From positions 146,540-210,539 of the forward strand of contig NZ_JAAMFB010000009.1 of the NCBI RefSeq assembly GCF_013322225.1: 64,000 bases of DNA, written 5' to 3'. A model generated the notes under the pieces. That model worked only from the letters and a program-made list of their open reading frames with translations. It was not told the DNA's origin and ran no database searches. Both the position numbers and the translations under genes were made by a program. Source of the stretch: Agrobacterium larrymoorei. GTDB taxonomy: Bacteria; Pseudomonadota; Alphaproteobacteria; Rhizobiales; Rhizobiaceae. Positions 43,331-52,228 of this stretch are shown here, one piece after another; the first letter of the stretch is position 1, and every line of letters starts with the position of its first letter.

Positions 43331-44664
43331 TGCGGGACACCATTCAGGAGCAAAGCGGTGGCGGGTATATGGGCAGGATCAGGACGCTGGTCTTCCTGGG
43401 GCTCTTCCTGTTTTTCTGGGTAACGACCAACCCCTTCGTTGATCTGGTCAGGGTGGAACAATCAGGGACGAACGCAACCGGAGGGTCGAACCTTCTTAAC
43501 CAGCTGATCTTCCTGGCGCTGACAATCGCCACGGTCTATGCCGCCGTGACGCATCCGTTGCGGGCCCAGATTTGCCAGCCGCAATGGCTCGTCATTGCGC
43601 TATTTTCTTGGTTTCTGATTTCATCGGCGCTGTCCAATTACCCAATGGATGCAATCAAAAGAACCGTTTTGGCGCTCCTGACCTGCGCCAATGCGGGCAT
43701 GTTTCTTTTGCTTCCGCGGTCGGAGGCACAGTTTTCCCGCCTTCTGTTCTATGGAACCTCGATAACGATTGGTCTTGCCTATTTCGGCGTGATTGTCATG
43801 CCAATGCGGGCTATCCATCAGGCGACTGAGCTGATCGAACCGATGAATGCCGGGTTCTGGCGTGGTCAGTATTCACACAAAAACCTTGCCGCCGCAGCGA
43901 TGCTGGTGGCGGCATTCTTCGGGCTTTATCTTCGTAGCGTTGGCTGGCGAAAAAGCGGTATCGCCATTGTCGTCACATCCGTTTTCTTCCTGCTCCACAC
44001 AGGTGGAAAGTCATCTACAGCGATGCTGCCGCTCATCCTCTGTCTCCAGTGGGTGTTCGAGAGGTATCGCTGGACACGGTGGCCCATTGCCGTCGGAGGG
44101 ATCGCGGCTTTCAATCTTCTTGCGCTCGGCGCATCGCTCTCACCCGGTGTCCGCAGCGTCATCGCGTCGCTCGGCGTCGATCCAACCTTCACGAACAGAA
44201 CGGATATCTGGAAGATCGCCTTTGAGGCCATAGCCCTGTCCCCAATCCTCGGATATGGCTTTCAGGGGTTCTGGCAAACTGCTGATATAACTCAGAGTTC
44301 TGCTGGTCTGGAAACCTGGGCGGTAAAGGCGTTCAATGGGCATAATGCCTATGTGGACGCCATGCTGACCACCGGGATTCCTGGCTTTCTTCTCTCCATG
44401 GCCCTTGTTGTTTTCATACCACTTCGTGCCGTCGGAAGGCTGGACGGGGCGAGGCAAAATAGTCCTGCGCTATCGCGGCTTTTCATGCGCGTATGGCTCT
44501 ATGTCCTTTACGCTGGCTGTCTCGAAGTCATCTTCTTCCAGAGCGGCAGCCCAATTTTCTTCTTATTCCTCGTTTCGATCTTCGGGCTGGAGTTGCAGTC
44601 GCGGATGAGCCTTGTCGGCGCGCGGGAAACGAACTGGGAGAGTAAACATGCGCTTCCTGCCTGA
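43330..44664 (+). CDS. Wzy-type polysaccharide polymerase (ExoQ-like, O-antigen ligase family)
   Basis: A 444-residue inner-membrane protein with about 11-12 helices. The Wzy_C signature lies in the large periplasmic loop: FTNRTDIWKIAFEAI and LGYGFQGFW, then FNGHNAYVDAMLTTGIPG. The first loop GFWRGQYSHKNLAAAAM also matches ExoQ-like polymerases of rhizobia. It joins repeat units supplied by the flippase, under control of the Wzz-like protein encoded just before. Confidence 0.87.
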   Translation: MRDTIQEQSGGGYMGRIRTLVFLGLFLFFWVTTNPFVDLVRVEQSGTNATGGSNLLNQLIFLALTIATVYAAVTHPLRAQICQPQWLVIALFSWFLISSALSNYPMDAIKRTVLALLTCANAGMFLLLPRSEAQFSRLLFYGTSITIGLAYFGVIVMPMRAIHQATELIEPMNAGFWRGQYSHKNLAAAAMLVAAFFGLYLRSVGWRKSGIAIVVTSVFFLLHTGGKSSTAMLPLILCLQWVFERYRWTRWPIAVGGIAAFNLLALGASLSPGVRSVIASLGVDPTFTNRTDIWKIAFEAIALSPILGYGFQGFWQTADITQSSAGLETWAVKAFNGHNAYVDAMLTTGIPGFLLSMALVVFIPLRAVGRLDGARQNSPALSRLFMRVWLYVLYAGCLEVIFFQSGSPIFFLFLVSIFGLELQSRMSLVGARETNWESKHALPA

Positions 44665-45418
44665 GTTCGGATCAAAGCTGCGCCACGTACAGGAACGCGT
44701 TTCCGAGAAAGCGGTGCGCGCACTTCCCGTTTCAACGCTCGATGTGCGATGCTCGCGCCCAATCGTTTCCTTCACCTTCGATGATGTGCCCGATACTGCA
44801 CTTACCGAGGGTGCTCGTATATTGGAGCAGAACGGTGCGAGAGGTACGTTCTATATCGCTGGTAGCCTACTTGGACGGCATGAGCCAAACCGTACGCTAA
44901 TCTCCGAAAAAGGCTGCAAGCAGCTTGCGGCCATCGGTCATGAAATCGGCTGCCATACCTTCGCGCACCGTGCAGTCCATAGTCTCGATCATCAGCAACT
45001 GAACGACGACTTGGACCGCAATGCATTCCTGTTGGAAGGCTTCGATGGCTCCAGCGATAAACGGAACTTCGCCTACCCATACAATCAGGGCTCCCTCCGT
45101 CACCGTAAAATCTTCGCGGACCGCTACATCACGGCGAGAGGTGGCGGTGACCGCATCAATCGTGGAAGGGTCAACCGATCCTATCTTTGGGGTATGGAAA
45201 TCCGTCAGCCTGAAAGCGATGCGCTCTCGCTTGTCCAGCAAATCGATGACGTCGTTGCCAGACCGGGTTGGCTCATTTTCTTCACGCACGACATCAGTGA
45301 TACGCCGACGCCCTATGGCTGCTCGCCCGCTGCTTTCTCTACACTCGTGAGGCACGCGGTCTCTTCGGGTTGTCTCGTCCTGCCGGTGCGAGACGCGCTT
45401 CGGCATCTCCAAGAATAG
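44648..45418 (+). CDS. Polysaccharide deacetylase (NodB-homology, carbohydrate esterase 4)
   Basis: A 256-residue enzyme. The five CE4 motifs can be followed: SFTFDDVPDTA (motif 1, catalytic Asp and metal Asp), IGCHTFAHRAVH (motif 2, HxxxH metal site), NFAYPYNQGS (motif 3), SYLWGMEI region (motif 4) and LIFFTHDISDTP (motif 5, His). No signal peptide is seen. The ATG at 44648 with GGGAG upstream lies inside the Wzy gene (17-bp overlap). It probably removes acetyl groups from a hexosamine in the repeat unit. Confidence 0.87.
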   Translation: MRFLPEFGSKLRHVQERVSEKAVRALPVSTLDVRCSRPIVSFTFDDVPDTALTEGARILEQNGARGTFYIAGSLLGRHEPNRTLISEKGCKQLAAIGHEIGCHTFAHRAVHSLDHQQLNDDLDRNAFLLEGFDGSSDKRNFAYPYNQGSLRHRKIFADRYITARGGGDRINRGRVNRSYLWGMEIRQPESDALSLVQQIDDVVARPGWLIFFTHDISDTPTPYGCSPAAFSTLVRHAVSSGCLVLPVRDALRHLQE

Positions 45419-45427
45419 GCGGCGTGG

Positions 45428-46669
45428 ATGGTGGGAACACTGCTTGCAATCAACAACTACTTCTACCGGCGCGGCGGTGCCGAGGCGATTTTCCTAGATC
45501 AGCTGGATATGTTTGAGCGGGCAGGTTGGCAGGCGGTGCCTTTCTCCATGCAGCATTCCGAAAACCTGCCCTCGCAATGGTCCTCCTATTTCATCCCGGA
45601 AATCGAATACGGGCGTCAGGGCCGGTTCGCCCAGAAGATCGAACATGCCATTGAGGTCATCTATTCACGAAAAGCCCGTGCTAATCTGAACAATCTCATT
45701 GACCGGGTGAAACCCGATATTGCGCACGCTCATAATGTCTATCACCATATTTCTCCGTCGATTTTTCCCTTGCTGAAGAAGAAGGGAATACCGACCGTGA
45801 TGACGGTGCATGATCTGAAGCTTGCCTGTCCTGCCTACAAAATGCTTGCGCCGGATGGTGTCTGTGAAAGATGCAAAGGGGGCAGGATTTACAACGTTCT
45901 TCTACACCGTTGCATGAAGCAGTCTGTCGCGCTCAGTGGCCTGGTCATGGTGGAAACTGCAGTTCACCGGATGCTGGGACTCTATCGAAACCACATAGAC
46001 AGGCTAGTTGTGCCAAGCCGGTTCTACGAAATGAAACTGATTGAATGGGGCTGGCCGAAGGACCAGATCGTGCATATCCCCAATTTCGTGGACCGATCGA
46101 TCAACGACAATTCCATTGAGGTTGATGAAGGCGATTATTACCTTTTTGCTGGTCGCCTTGCGCCGGAAAAGGGCATAGCGACGTTGATCCGTGCCGCTGG
46201 ATTATCAAAACAACGACTGCGCATTGCGGGAACCGGGCCGGATGAGGCAGCGCTCCGCGCTTTGGCGCGAGAGGCCGGTGCAGATGTTGAGTTCATGGGT
46301 TATCTCACCGGTCGACCCCTGCATGAGGCCATAGCCGGGGCAAAGGCGCTTGTGCTTCCTTCCGAATGGTACGAAAACGCGCCTGTCAGTCTTTTGGAGG
46401 CCTATGCGCTCGGACGCCCGGTCATCGGCACCGATATCGGCGGCATCCCGGAGCTAATCAAGCAGGGCGAAACCGGCCTCATTGCGAAGCCGGGTGATGC
46501 GGAAGATCTCGCCCATGTTCTGACATGGCTGGATCAGTCGCCAAAGGGCGCCCGCAAGGAAATGGGTGAGCGCGGTCGCCTATGGGTCCGACAGGAATTC
46601 TCACAGGCCGCCTATTTCGAGCGCACCATGCGGCTCTACGACGAGCTAGTGGTTCGGCCTCATGGATAA
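45428..46669 (+). CDS. Family 4 glycosyltransferase
   Basis: A 413-residue GT-B enzyme. N-terminal acceptor domain: INNYFYRRGGAEAIFLDQLDMFERAGW and DIAHAHNVYHHISPS. The C-terminal donor domain has LFAGRLAPEKGIATLIRAA, the EX7E-type motif around PSEWYENAPVSLLEAYALGRPVIGTDIGGIPELI, and GLIAKPGD. It follows the deacetylase by 9 bp and belongs to the polysaccharide operon. The sugar is unknown. A CPAYKML...CERCKGG stretch (about residues 134-156) with three Cys is seen in some relatives. Confidence 0.88.
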   Translation: MVGTLLAINNYFYRRGGAEAIFLDQLDMFERAGWQAVPFSMQHSENLPSQWSSYFIPEIEYGRQGRFAQKIEHAIEVIYSRKARANLNNLIDRVKPDIAHAHNVYHHISPSIFPLLKKKGIPTVMTVHDLKLACPAYKMLAPDGVCERCKGGRIYNVLLHRCMKQSVALSGLVMVETAVHRMLGLYRNHIDRLVVPSRFYEMKLIEWGWPKDQIVHIPNFVDRSINDNSIEVDEGDYYLFAGRLAPEKGIATLIRAAGLSKQRLRIAGTGPDEAALRALAREAGADVEFMGYLTGRPLHEAIAGAKALVLPSEWYENAPVSLLEAYALGRPVIGTDIGGIPELIKQGETGLIAKPGDAEDLAHVLTWLDQSPKGARKEMGERGRLWVRQEFSQAAYFERTMRLYDELVVRPHG

Positions 46670-47538
46670 CGGCTGATAATCACGGCATCCAGCATGTGCA
46701 TGTCCATTTCCGGCATGTCAAAGCGTTGCGCGAGCCCCGATGTCAGCTTTCTGCGTTCTGCCTCTGGAATGGATTTTGCGGCAATGACCTCGATGTCCAC
46801 CCAGCCATTTTTCTCGAACGCGCGAACATAGTCTCGCGGTCGCTTGCGGTTGGGCTGTCCGGGAAATGTCAGTAGCGAATAGAAGCGGTCTGAGAACCGA
46901 TATATGTTGTTCGGGTCGCGGTGCCGCAGCACATTCGTATGGGTCTGCAAATCCACGATGTGCAGGCTCACGCAACCGCTTTGGGCAACTTCTGTAAGTT
47001 CGTCGATGGTTTGTTCGATGGCGTCGAAATGCTCGAAGGCGGCACAACTTACGATCAGGTCGAATTGCTGGCCTGCGCATAGTCTTGGAATGAAAAAGCC
47101 GGCATCGACGTGGTACTGAAAATTCGGTGAACGACCCTCCAGCGCTCCATGTGCGGCCTCAACCTCCTCGGCAACCAAGCTGCCATCGAAGCTTGCGATA
47201 GCATCCCTGCGAAATTCATTATCTTCATCATCCGCCAGCCTGAATGCATCAACTGCGTTGTAGGATTTGGCCCCGTGCGCCAAAAGCAGTGCGCCGGTCG
47301 CCAGTGACGACCCCGGGCCGAGTTCCAGCACTGAGCGCCCCCGCACCGTAAAGTCGCCGGGAAGAAATCGCAGCCAGGATTGCACGACATCATGAACATA
47401 GGCGAGGCGTGCATCGCGGTCATCGTCCGCAACAGTGTTGGGCTTCCTGTAGCCTCTCAAACGATGTTTTGCCCATACCACAAACAGGACAATGGCACCT
47501 GCAAGCTTGAATAGTAGATTCCGTACATGAAGGAGCAT
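46660..47538 (-). CDS. SAM-dependent methyltransferase
   Basis: A 292-residue protein with the class I methyltransferase glycine loop VLELGPGSSLATG (about 70-82) and SCAAFEHFD (motif around 165), followed by a C-terminal part with YRFSDRFYSLLTFPGQPNRKRPRDY. A hydrophobic N-terminal segment (about 8-24) may anchor it to the membrane. Its 3' end overlaps that of the glycosyltransferase by 10 bp on the opposite strand. It may methylate a sugar of the polysaccharide; the substrate is inferred only from location. Confidence 0.8.
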   Translation of the reverse strand: MLLHVRNLLFKLAGAIVLFVVWAKHRLRGYRKPNTVADDDRDARLAYVHDVVQSWLRFLPGDFTVRGRSVLELGPGSSLATGALLLAHGAKSYNAVDAFRLADDEDNEFRRDAIASFDGSLVAEEVEAAHGALEGRSPNFQYHVDAGFFIPRLCAGQQFDLIVSCAAFEHFDAIEQTIDELTEVAQSGCVSLHIVDLQTHTNVLRHRDPNNIYRFSDRFYSLLTFPGQPNRKRPRDYVRAFEKNGWVDIEVIAAKSIPEAERRKLTSGLAQRFDMPEMDMHMLDAVIISRYP

Positions 47539-47726
47539 TCCTACCTCGTGGAGCTTTGATGTCCGATCATCTCATTTTTTGCGAAGCGTCAAACATAGCC
47601 TCGCTAACGCTTTCACAGCTTGCAATTCTAAGAAGAAATTAGTTATTTTAGAATTTACTGTAATAAATCGTGTTCAGTCGGGCTTGTGAGCGTTATTTTC
47701 CGGGCCGTTGGGAGAGGCGGGGGAAG

Positions 47727-48872
47727 ATGTATTCGGTAGAAGATCGCGCACCCAAATCAGAGGCCGCGCCTCAGCAGGTCGTCATCACGCGACCATCTAG
47801 TCGATATGAAAACATCGATGCGCTACGCGCTATCGCCGCTCTTGCGGTTGTCCTCCAGCACTTCTTCGGAGACATTTTGCGTGAAGCATTGCAGACCGGA
47901 GGCGTTTCTCACATCGTGGCCCAGGCGAGCGTGACCTATTTCGATGCCGGTCGTTTCGGTGTCGTGCTGTTTTTTCTGATCAGCGGCTTCGTCGTCCCCT
48001 TTAGTATCAAGGGCAATTTTCCGCTTCAACGCTTCGCCATATCGCGCTTTTTTCGCCTGTTTCCAGCCATGTGGCTGGCGCTGCTCTGTCTCGCGATTAT
48101 CTCGGTTTTCCATGGACAGCATTCTTCGGTCGTCGGCTTCCTCGCAAACATGACGATGGTTCCTGCCGCCTTTGGACAGCCGTGGATGTCCGGCGCGTAT
48201 TGGACGCTAACGATCGAAATAGTCTTTTATGTATTAACGGCGGGCTTGTTTACTCTCGGCGTGCTGTACCGTCCGGCAGTCATTGCCTGCTCCGCCATTC
48301 TGCTCGCGCTTGCGACCGCGGTACCGATCCTGCTCAGATCCTACGGATTGAATGTTCCGGTACAATATATCAGCCTACACATTTCGTTCCTTTATCTGGG
48401 CTTGCTGCTGCGCATGAGCTTGGTAGATAAGATGCAGGGAGCGTCGTGGGGCGCAGTCTGTGTTCTATTTACGCAGACTGCTATCCTCGTCAGTATCGGT
48501 GACTTCTCTCTGGAGCGGCAGGATGGTTTCTTTCTTGTCGGGAAGCTGCCAATCTTCACCAGTTATATCGCGGCGCTATGCGTTTTCGTTGTTTCCGTGA
48601 AAGCCGCCAGACCGCAGAGCCCACTTCTTTCGTGGCTCGGCGCGCTCAGCTACTCGATCTATCTATTTCACGGCATCGTCGCGATCCTGGTGTTCGAGCT
48701 TTTACCGCTTGGCGGCACATGGATCGACTGGCCCATCGGCCTTATCAGCCTGCTTCTTACCCTCATAATCTCACATTTCGTATATGAGTGTTTGGAGAAG
48801 AAAATGATCAACCTTGGGTATATGTTTATAAAACGTGAAGACAAAGGCGGATTGAAGATCACTGCCCGTTGA
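47727..48872 (+). CDS. Acyltransferase family 3 membrane protein (ExoZ/OafA-like)
   Basis: A 381-residue protein with about ten membrane helices. The opening RYENIDALRAIAALAVVLQHFF (catalytic-type His in the first helix), GRFGVVLFFLISGFVVPFSI and FAISRFFRLFPAMWLAL are the signature of acyltransferase 3 proteins that put acetyl or succinyl groups on extracellular polysaccharides, such as ExoZ. The ATG at 47727 with GGGGGAAG upstream is used; the TTG/ATG upstream at 47670 lacks support. It likely decorates the polymer made here. Confidence 0.85.
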   Translation: MYSVEDRAPKSEAAPQQVVITRPSSRYENIDALRAIAALAVVLQHFFGDILREALQTGGVSHIVAQASVTYFDAGRFGVVLFFLISGFVVPFSIKGNFPLQRFAISRFFRLFPAMWLALLCLAIISVFHGQHSSVVGFLANMTMVPAAFGQPWMSGAYWTLTIEIVFYVLTAGLFTLGVLYRPAVIACSAILLALATAVPILLRSYGLNVPVQYISLHISFLYLGLLLRMSLVDKMQGASWGAVCVLFTQTAILVSIGDFSLERQDGFFLVGKLPIFTSYIAALCVFVVSVKAARPQSPLLSWLGALSYSIYLFHGIVAILVFELLPLGGTWIDWPIGLISLLLTLIISHFVYECLEKKMINLGYMFIKREDKGGLKITAR

Positions 48873-49001
48873 AGCGCATGCGTTGATTTGCGCCATTTAC
48901 TATACATCCGAGTTTCACCGCTGAAATTTTCACAACCACTAGCCAGTGCTTCTATTTAGTTTATTATATCCTAATGTTCTAATTTACGTTGGGAGTGCGC
49001 G

Positions 49002-50198
49002 ATGGAACACGTTCGAACGTTGGGGGCCATGCCTGAAGTTCAGGCAGATGCTCATGTCACTCAAGCGCCAGATGAAGACCGGAGGCTCGATTTCATGCGT
49101 ATCTGCATGGTTGGCCTGCGCGGCATACCCAATGTGCAGGGCGGTGTCGAAACCCATGTTGAGCAACTGGTTTCAAACCTCGTTGAACTAGGAGCGGATG
49201 TTCACGTCTTTGCCCGCAAGAATTATGTTTCCGACACAAACCCTTATGTTTGGCGCGGTATCACCGTTCACCCCCTATGGGCCCCGCGCAACACAAAACT
49301 GGAAGCCATCTTTCACACCGTTCTGGCGCTTCTAAAGGCCAGGTTTCTCAATCCGGATATCGTGCATATTCACGCGGTCGGCCCCTCGCTCGTTGTCCCA
49401 TTGGCTAGAATTTTGGGGCTGCGGGTGGTCTTCACACACCATGGTTATGATTATGACCGTGAGAAATGGAGCTCGCTGGAGAAGAGGATCCTCAGGCTTG
49501 GCGAGTGGGCGGGTATGCGCTTTTCACATGCGCGCATAGCCATCGCAAAACACATCGCTGACCGTATGCAGAAGGATTTTCAGGAGCCTGTCCATTTCAT
49601 TCCAAATGGCGTGAAGGTCGATACCAGAAATCTCGACGACAGCGTGCTGAAAGAATTCGGACTTGAGAAAGGGCGCTATGTCCTCTTGGTAGCGCGTCTC
49701 GTTGCGGAAAAACGACAGCGTGATCTGATCGAAGCTTTCGTTGAAGCAAAACTCAAAGGTATCAAGCTTGTTCTGGTTGGCGGTGGGGATTCCGGCAGCG
49801 ATTACGTGTCCGAGCTCGAAACTCTCGCCAACAAGGTCCCCGGCGTCGTCCTCACGGGCGTTCAGTCGGGGCGAAAACTTTCCAGCCTGTTTGCCAATGC
49901 AGGGCTGTTCGTGCTGCCCTCCAGCCATGAGGGCATGCCCATTGCGCTTCTTGAAGCGATTGCGCACGGACTTCCTGTGCTGGCAAGCGATATCGAAGCC
50001 AATATCGCATTGGGCCTCGATGATGGCGCTTATTTTCCGCTCGGCAATATTCAGGCGCTTTCCGTCGCGCTTCGAAGCCGGATGGAAGACAGGCAGCTCA
50101 GCCGCACGGCCCGTCAGCACGGCGCGCGGATCGTTTCCAAATATGACTGGCACACGATTGGCCTGAAAACAGCCGAAATCTACAAATCCATCCCTTGA
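49002..50198 (+). CDS. Family 4 glycosyltransferase
   Basis: A 398-residue GT-B enzyme. The conserved core begins at ICMVGLRGIPNVQGGVETHVEQLVSNL (about residue 33), similar to WecA-independent rhamnosyl/glucosyl transferases of EPS loci. It has HIHAVGPSLVVPLAR, VFTHHGYDYDREKW, and the donor site LLVARLVAEKRQRDLIEAF and PSSHEGMPIALLEAIAHGLPVLASDIEAN. The ATG at 49002 has GGGAG at 8 bases; the alternative ATG at 49095 would remove a 31-residue non-conserved extension. It is the last gene of the polysaccharide locus. Confidence 0.88.
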   Translation: MEHVRTLGAMPEVQADAHVTQAPDEDRRLDFMRICMVGLRGIPNVQGGVETHVEQLVSNLVELGADVHVFARKNYVSDTNPYVWRGITVHPLWAPRNTKLEAIFHTVLALLKARFLNPDIVHIHAVGPSLVVPLARILGLRVVFTHHGYDYDREKWSSLEKRILRLGEWAGMRFSHARIAIAKHIADRMQKDFQEPVHFIPNGVKVDTRNLDDSVLKEFGLEKGRYVLLVARLVAEKRQRDLIEAFVEAKLKGIKLVLVGGGDSGSDYVSELETLANKVPGVVLTGVQSGRKLSSLFANAGLFVLPSSHEGMPIALLEAIAHGLPVLASDIEANIALGLDDGAYFPLGNIQALSVALRSRMEDRQLSRTARQHGARIVSKYDWHTIGLKTAEIYKSIP

Positions 50199-50222
50199 TC
50201 TCGCGCACTCCCATCGAAACTG

Positions 50223-50238
50223 TGTGAAACCTTTCACA
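50223..50238. repeat. Perfect short inverted repeat upstream of the NCS2 permease gene
   Basis: TGTGAAA-CC-TTTCACA, two 7-base arms, lies 24 bp after the glycosyltransferase stop and 175 bp before the permease start. It may be a regulator site or the end of the upstream transcript. It cannot be decided from sequence. Confidence 0.3.
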
Positions 50239-50413
50239 ACCGATGACAGCGGATGTGGATCGCGTTATCGATTTTCGGATGCACATGCCCACGAGTCGAT
50301 CGTCTCGGCGACAGGTGCATTTCGGATGGGACAATTTTTACGACACTTGCGATCCTCATCGGGCAAAATCATGCCCTGATCGCCTGTGCCTGATTACGGG
50401 GGACAGAAAGAAG

Positions 50414-51745
50414 ATGAGCAATACGGGTGGCTATTTTCCGCGCTGGCAACTGAAGACCCAAGGGCGCATCATGCCCGATGAGCGATTGCCAACCGGGCAA
50501 ACCGCGGTGCTCGGTCTGCAGCATGTGGTGGCCATGTTCGGTTCCACCGTGCTTGCGCCGATCATCATGGGCTTCGATCCAAACGTCTCCATCCTGTTTT
50601 CCGGCATCTCGACGTTCATCTTCTTCATTGCAGTCGGTGGCCGCGTGCCAAGTTATCTGGGCTCCTCGTTTGCATTCATCGGCCCTGTCCTCGCTGCCAC
50701 GGGCGCGGCTGCCGGCGCGGCAAGCCCGAATATCGCTCTGGCGCTGGGTGGCATTATCGCCGCCGGCGTTCTCTATGCGCTGATCGGCCTCGTCGTGATG
50801 TTTGCCGGGCACCGATGGATTGAGCGCCTCATGCCACCCGTCCTTACGGGCGCCATCGTTGCCGCAATCGGCCTTGTTCTCGCGCCTATCGCTATCGCCA
50901 GCGCATCCGGCATCAGCCCGACCAACCCCGCTGGCGATCAGTTGTCCCGCTGGATTGCTATCCTGACTGTCGTTTCGGTCGGTGCCGTTGCGGTCTACGC
51001 ACCGGGAATGACGCGCCGCCTGCCCATCCTCATCGGTGGCGCAATCGCCTATCTCGTCTACCTGATGCTGGCCAGTGGTTTCGGCATGGGCGCGCCGGTC
51101 GATTTTGCGGGCGTCTCTGCTGCTGCATGGTTTGGCCTACCAAGTTTCACCGCGCCAGTCTTTTCCGCCTCTGCAATCACGCTCATCGCGCCCGTTGTCG
51201 TCATTCTCGTTGCGGAAAATCTCGGACACATCAAGGCTATCGGCGCGATGACCGGCCGCAATCTCGATCCATATCTCGGGCGCGCCTTCATCGGCGATGG
51301 TATCGCAACGATCTTTTCCGGCGCCTTTGGCGGGACGGGGATGACAACCTATGCCGAAAACATGGGCGTGATGGCGATCACCCGTATTTTCTCGACGCTG
51401 GTCTTCGTTGTCGCTGCTTTCGTTGCCATTCTTCTTGGCTTTTCCCCTAAATTCGGTGCGCTGATCCAGACAATTCCCGGTCCCGTCATCGGTGGTCTCT
51501 CCATCGTCGTCTTCGGCCTGATCGCCGCGACCGCAGGCCGCATATGGGTCGAAAACAAAGTGGATTTTTCCGAGCCGCGAAACCTCATCACCGTTGGCAT
51601 CGCGCTGGTACTGGGAGCCGGCAACTTCAAGCTTGAGATCGCAGGCTTTACGCTCGATGGTATCGGAACGGCAACCATCGGGGCCATCCTGTTCTACCAT
51701 CTGCTTGGTTTTACCCCAGCCGCCCGTAGCAGAAATGAAGCTTGA
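50414..51745 (+). CDS. NCS2-family uracil/xanthine permease
   Basis: A 443-residue inner-membrane protein with about 12-14 helices. Family features: the start MSNTGGYFPRWQLKTQGRIM, GLQHVVAMFGSTVLAPIIMGFDPN (helix 1 with the QH motif), the substrate-site VAENLGHIKAIG and FGGTGMTTYAENMGVMAI, and GPVIGGLSIVVFGLIAATAGRIW. It imports uracil or xanthine with protons. The ATG at 50414 is used; the frame opens earlier (50243) but only non-conserved sequence precedes. It is not functionally linked to the neighbouring polysaccharide genes. Confidence 0.9.
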   Translation: MSNTGGYFPRWQLKTQGRIMPDERLPTGQTAVLGLQHVVAMFGSTVLAPIIMGFDPNVSILFSGISTFIFFIAVGGRVPSYLGSSFAFIGPVLAATGAAAGAASPNIALALGGIIAAGVLYALIGLVVMFAGHRWIERLMPPVLTGAIVAAIGLVLAPIAIASASGISPTNPAGDQLSRWIAILTVVSVGAVAVYAPGMTRRLPILIGGAIAYLVYLMLASGFGMGAPVDFAGVSAAAWFGLPSFTAPVFSASAITLIAPVVVILVAENLGHIKAIGAMTGRNLDPYLGRAFIGDGIATIFSGAFGGTGMTTYAENMGVMAITRIFSTLVFVVAAFVAILLGFSPKFGALIQTIPGPVIGGLSIVVFGLIAATAGRIWVENKVDFSEPRNLITVGIALVLGAGNFKLEIAGFTLDGIGTATIGAILFYHLLGFTPAARSRNEA

Positions 51746-52228
51746 TCCTCCTTGAACAGTGCGAGAATGCAGGGGGTGCTTCCGTTACATGGGCAGGAAG
51801 AGTTAATCCGCGCGAAAGAAAACGATACGCCTTCTCAACACCATTGGTCGATGTGAATCCGTCGAAGCGGATTTCTACTCACGCCCTCAAGAGGGATGGC
51901 CAAGACAATGTGCGTTTTGAGGGCGGTTTCATAGTTGTCGACCGTATACAACCATAGCGCTGTCGATGGCAGTTCTCCGCAGAAAGATTGGTCTCGGATC
52001 GAAATATTGCCTGTTATAAAACCAATATTTGTTTGTTGCTGTAAAGAAATATCGGATGCAATTAACGGTAACGGAGAATGACTTGTATAACCCCAGATAT
52101 GTTTGAGTTTTAATACTGTTAAGCACAATAACAGAATTCTATGATGCCTGTAACGGCCTGGTTGATAGTTTCATGGTATCTTAATGGTGCGATATCTTAA
52201 TTACCCATGTAAAGTAATGGGTAACTTC
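51746..52228. other. 483-bp intergenic region without a convincing gene
   Basis: Short open frames on both strands here show no domain motif and poor codon pattern. The right half is A/T-rich. Near the end, TATCTTAAT occurs twice in direct orientation (52177-52185 and 52193-52201), 16 bp apart, just before the membrane c-di-GMP gene. This could be a regulator site. Nothing else is seen. Confidence 0.5.
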
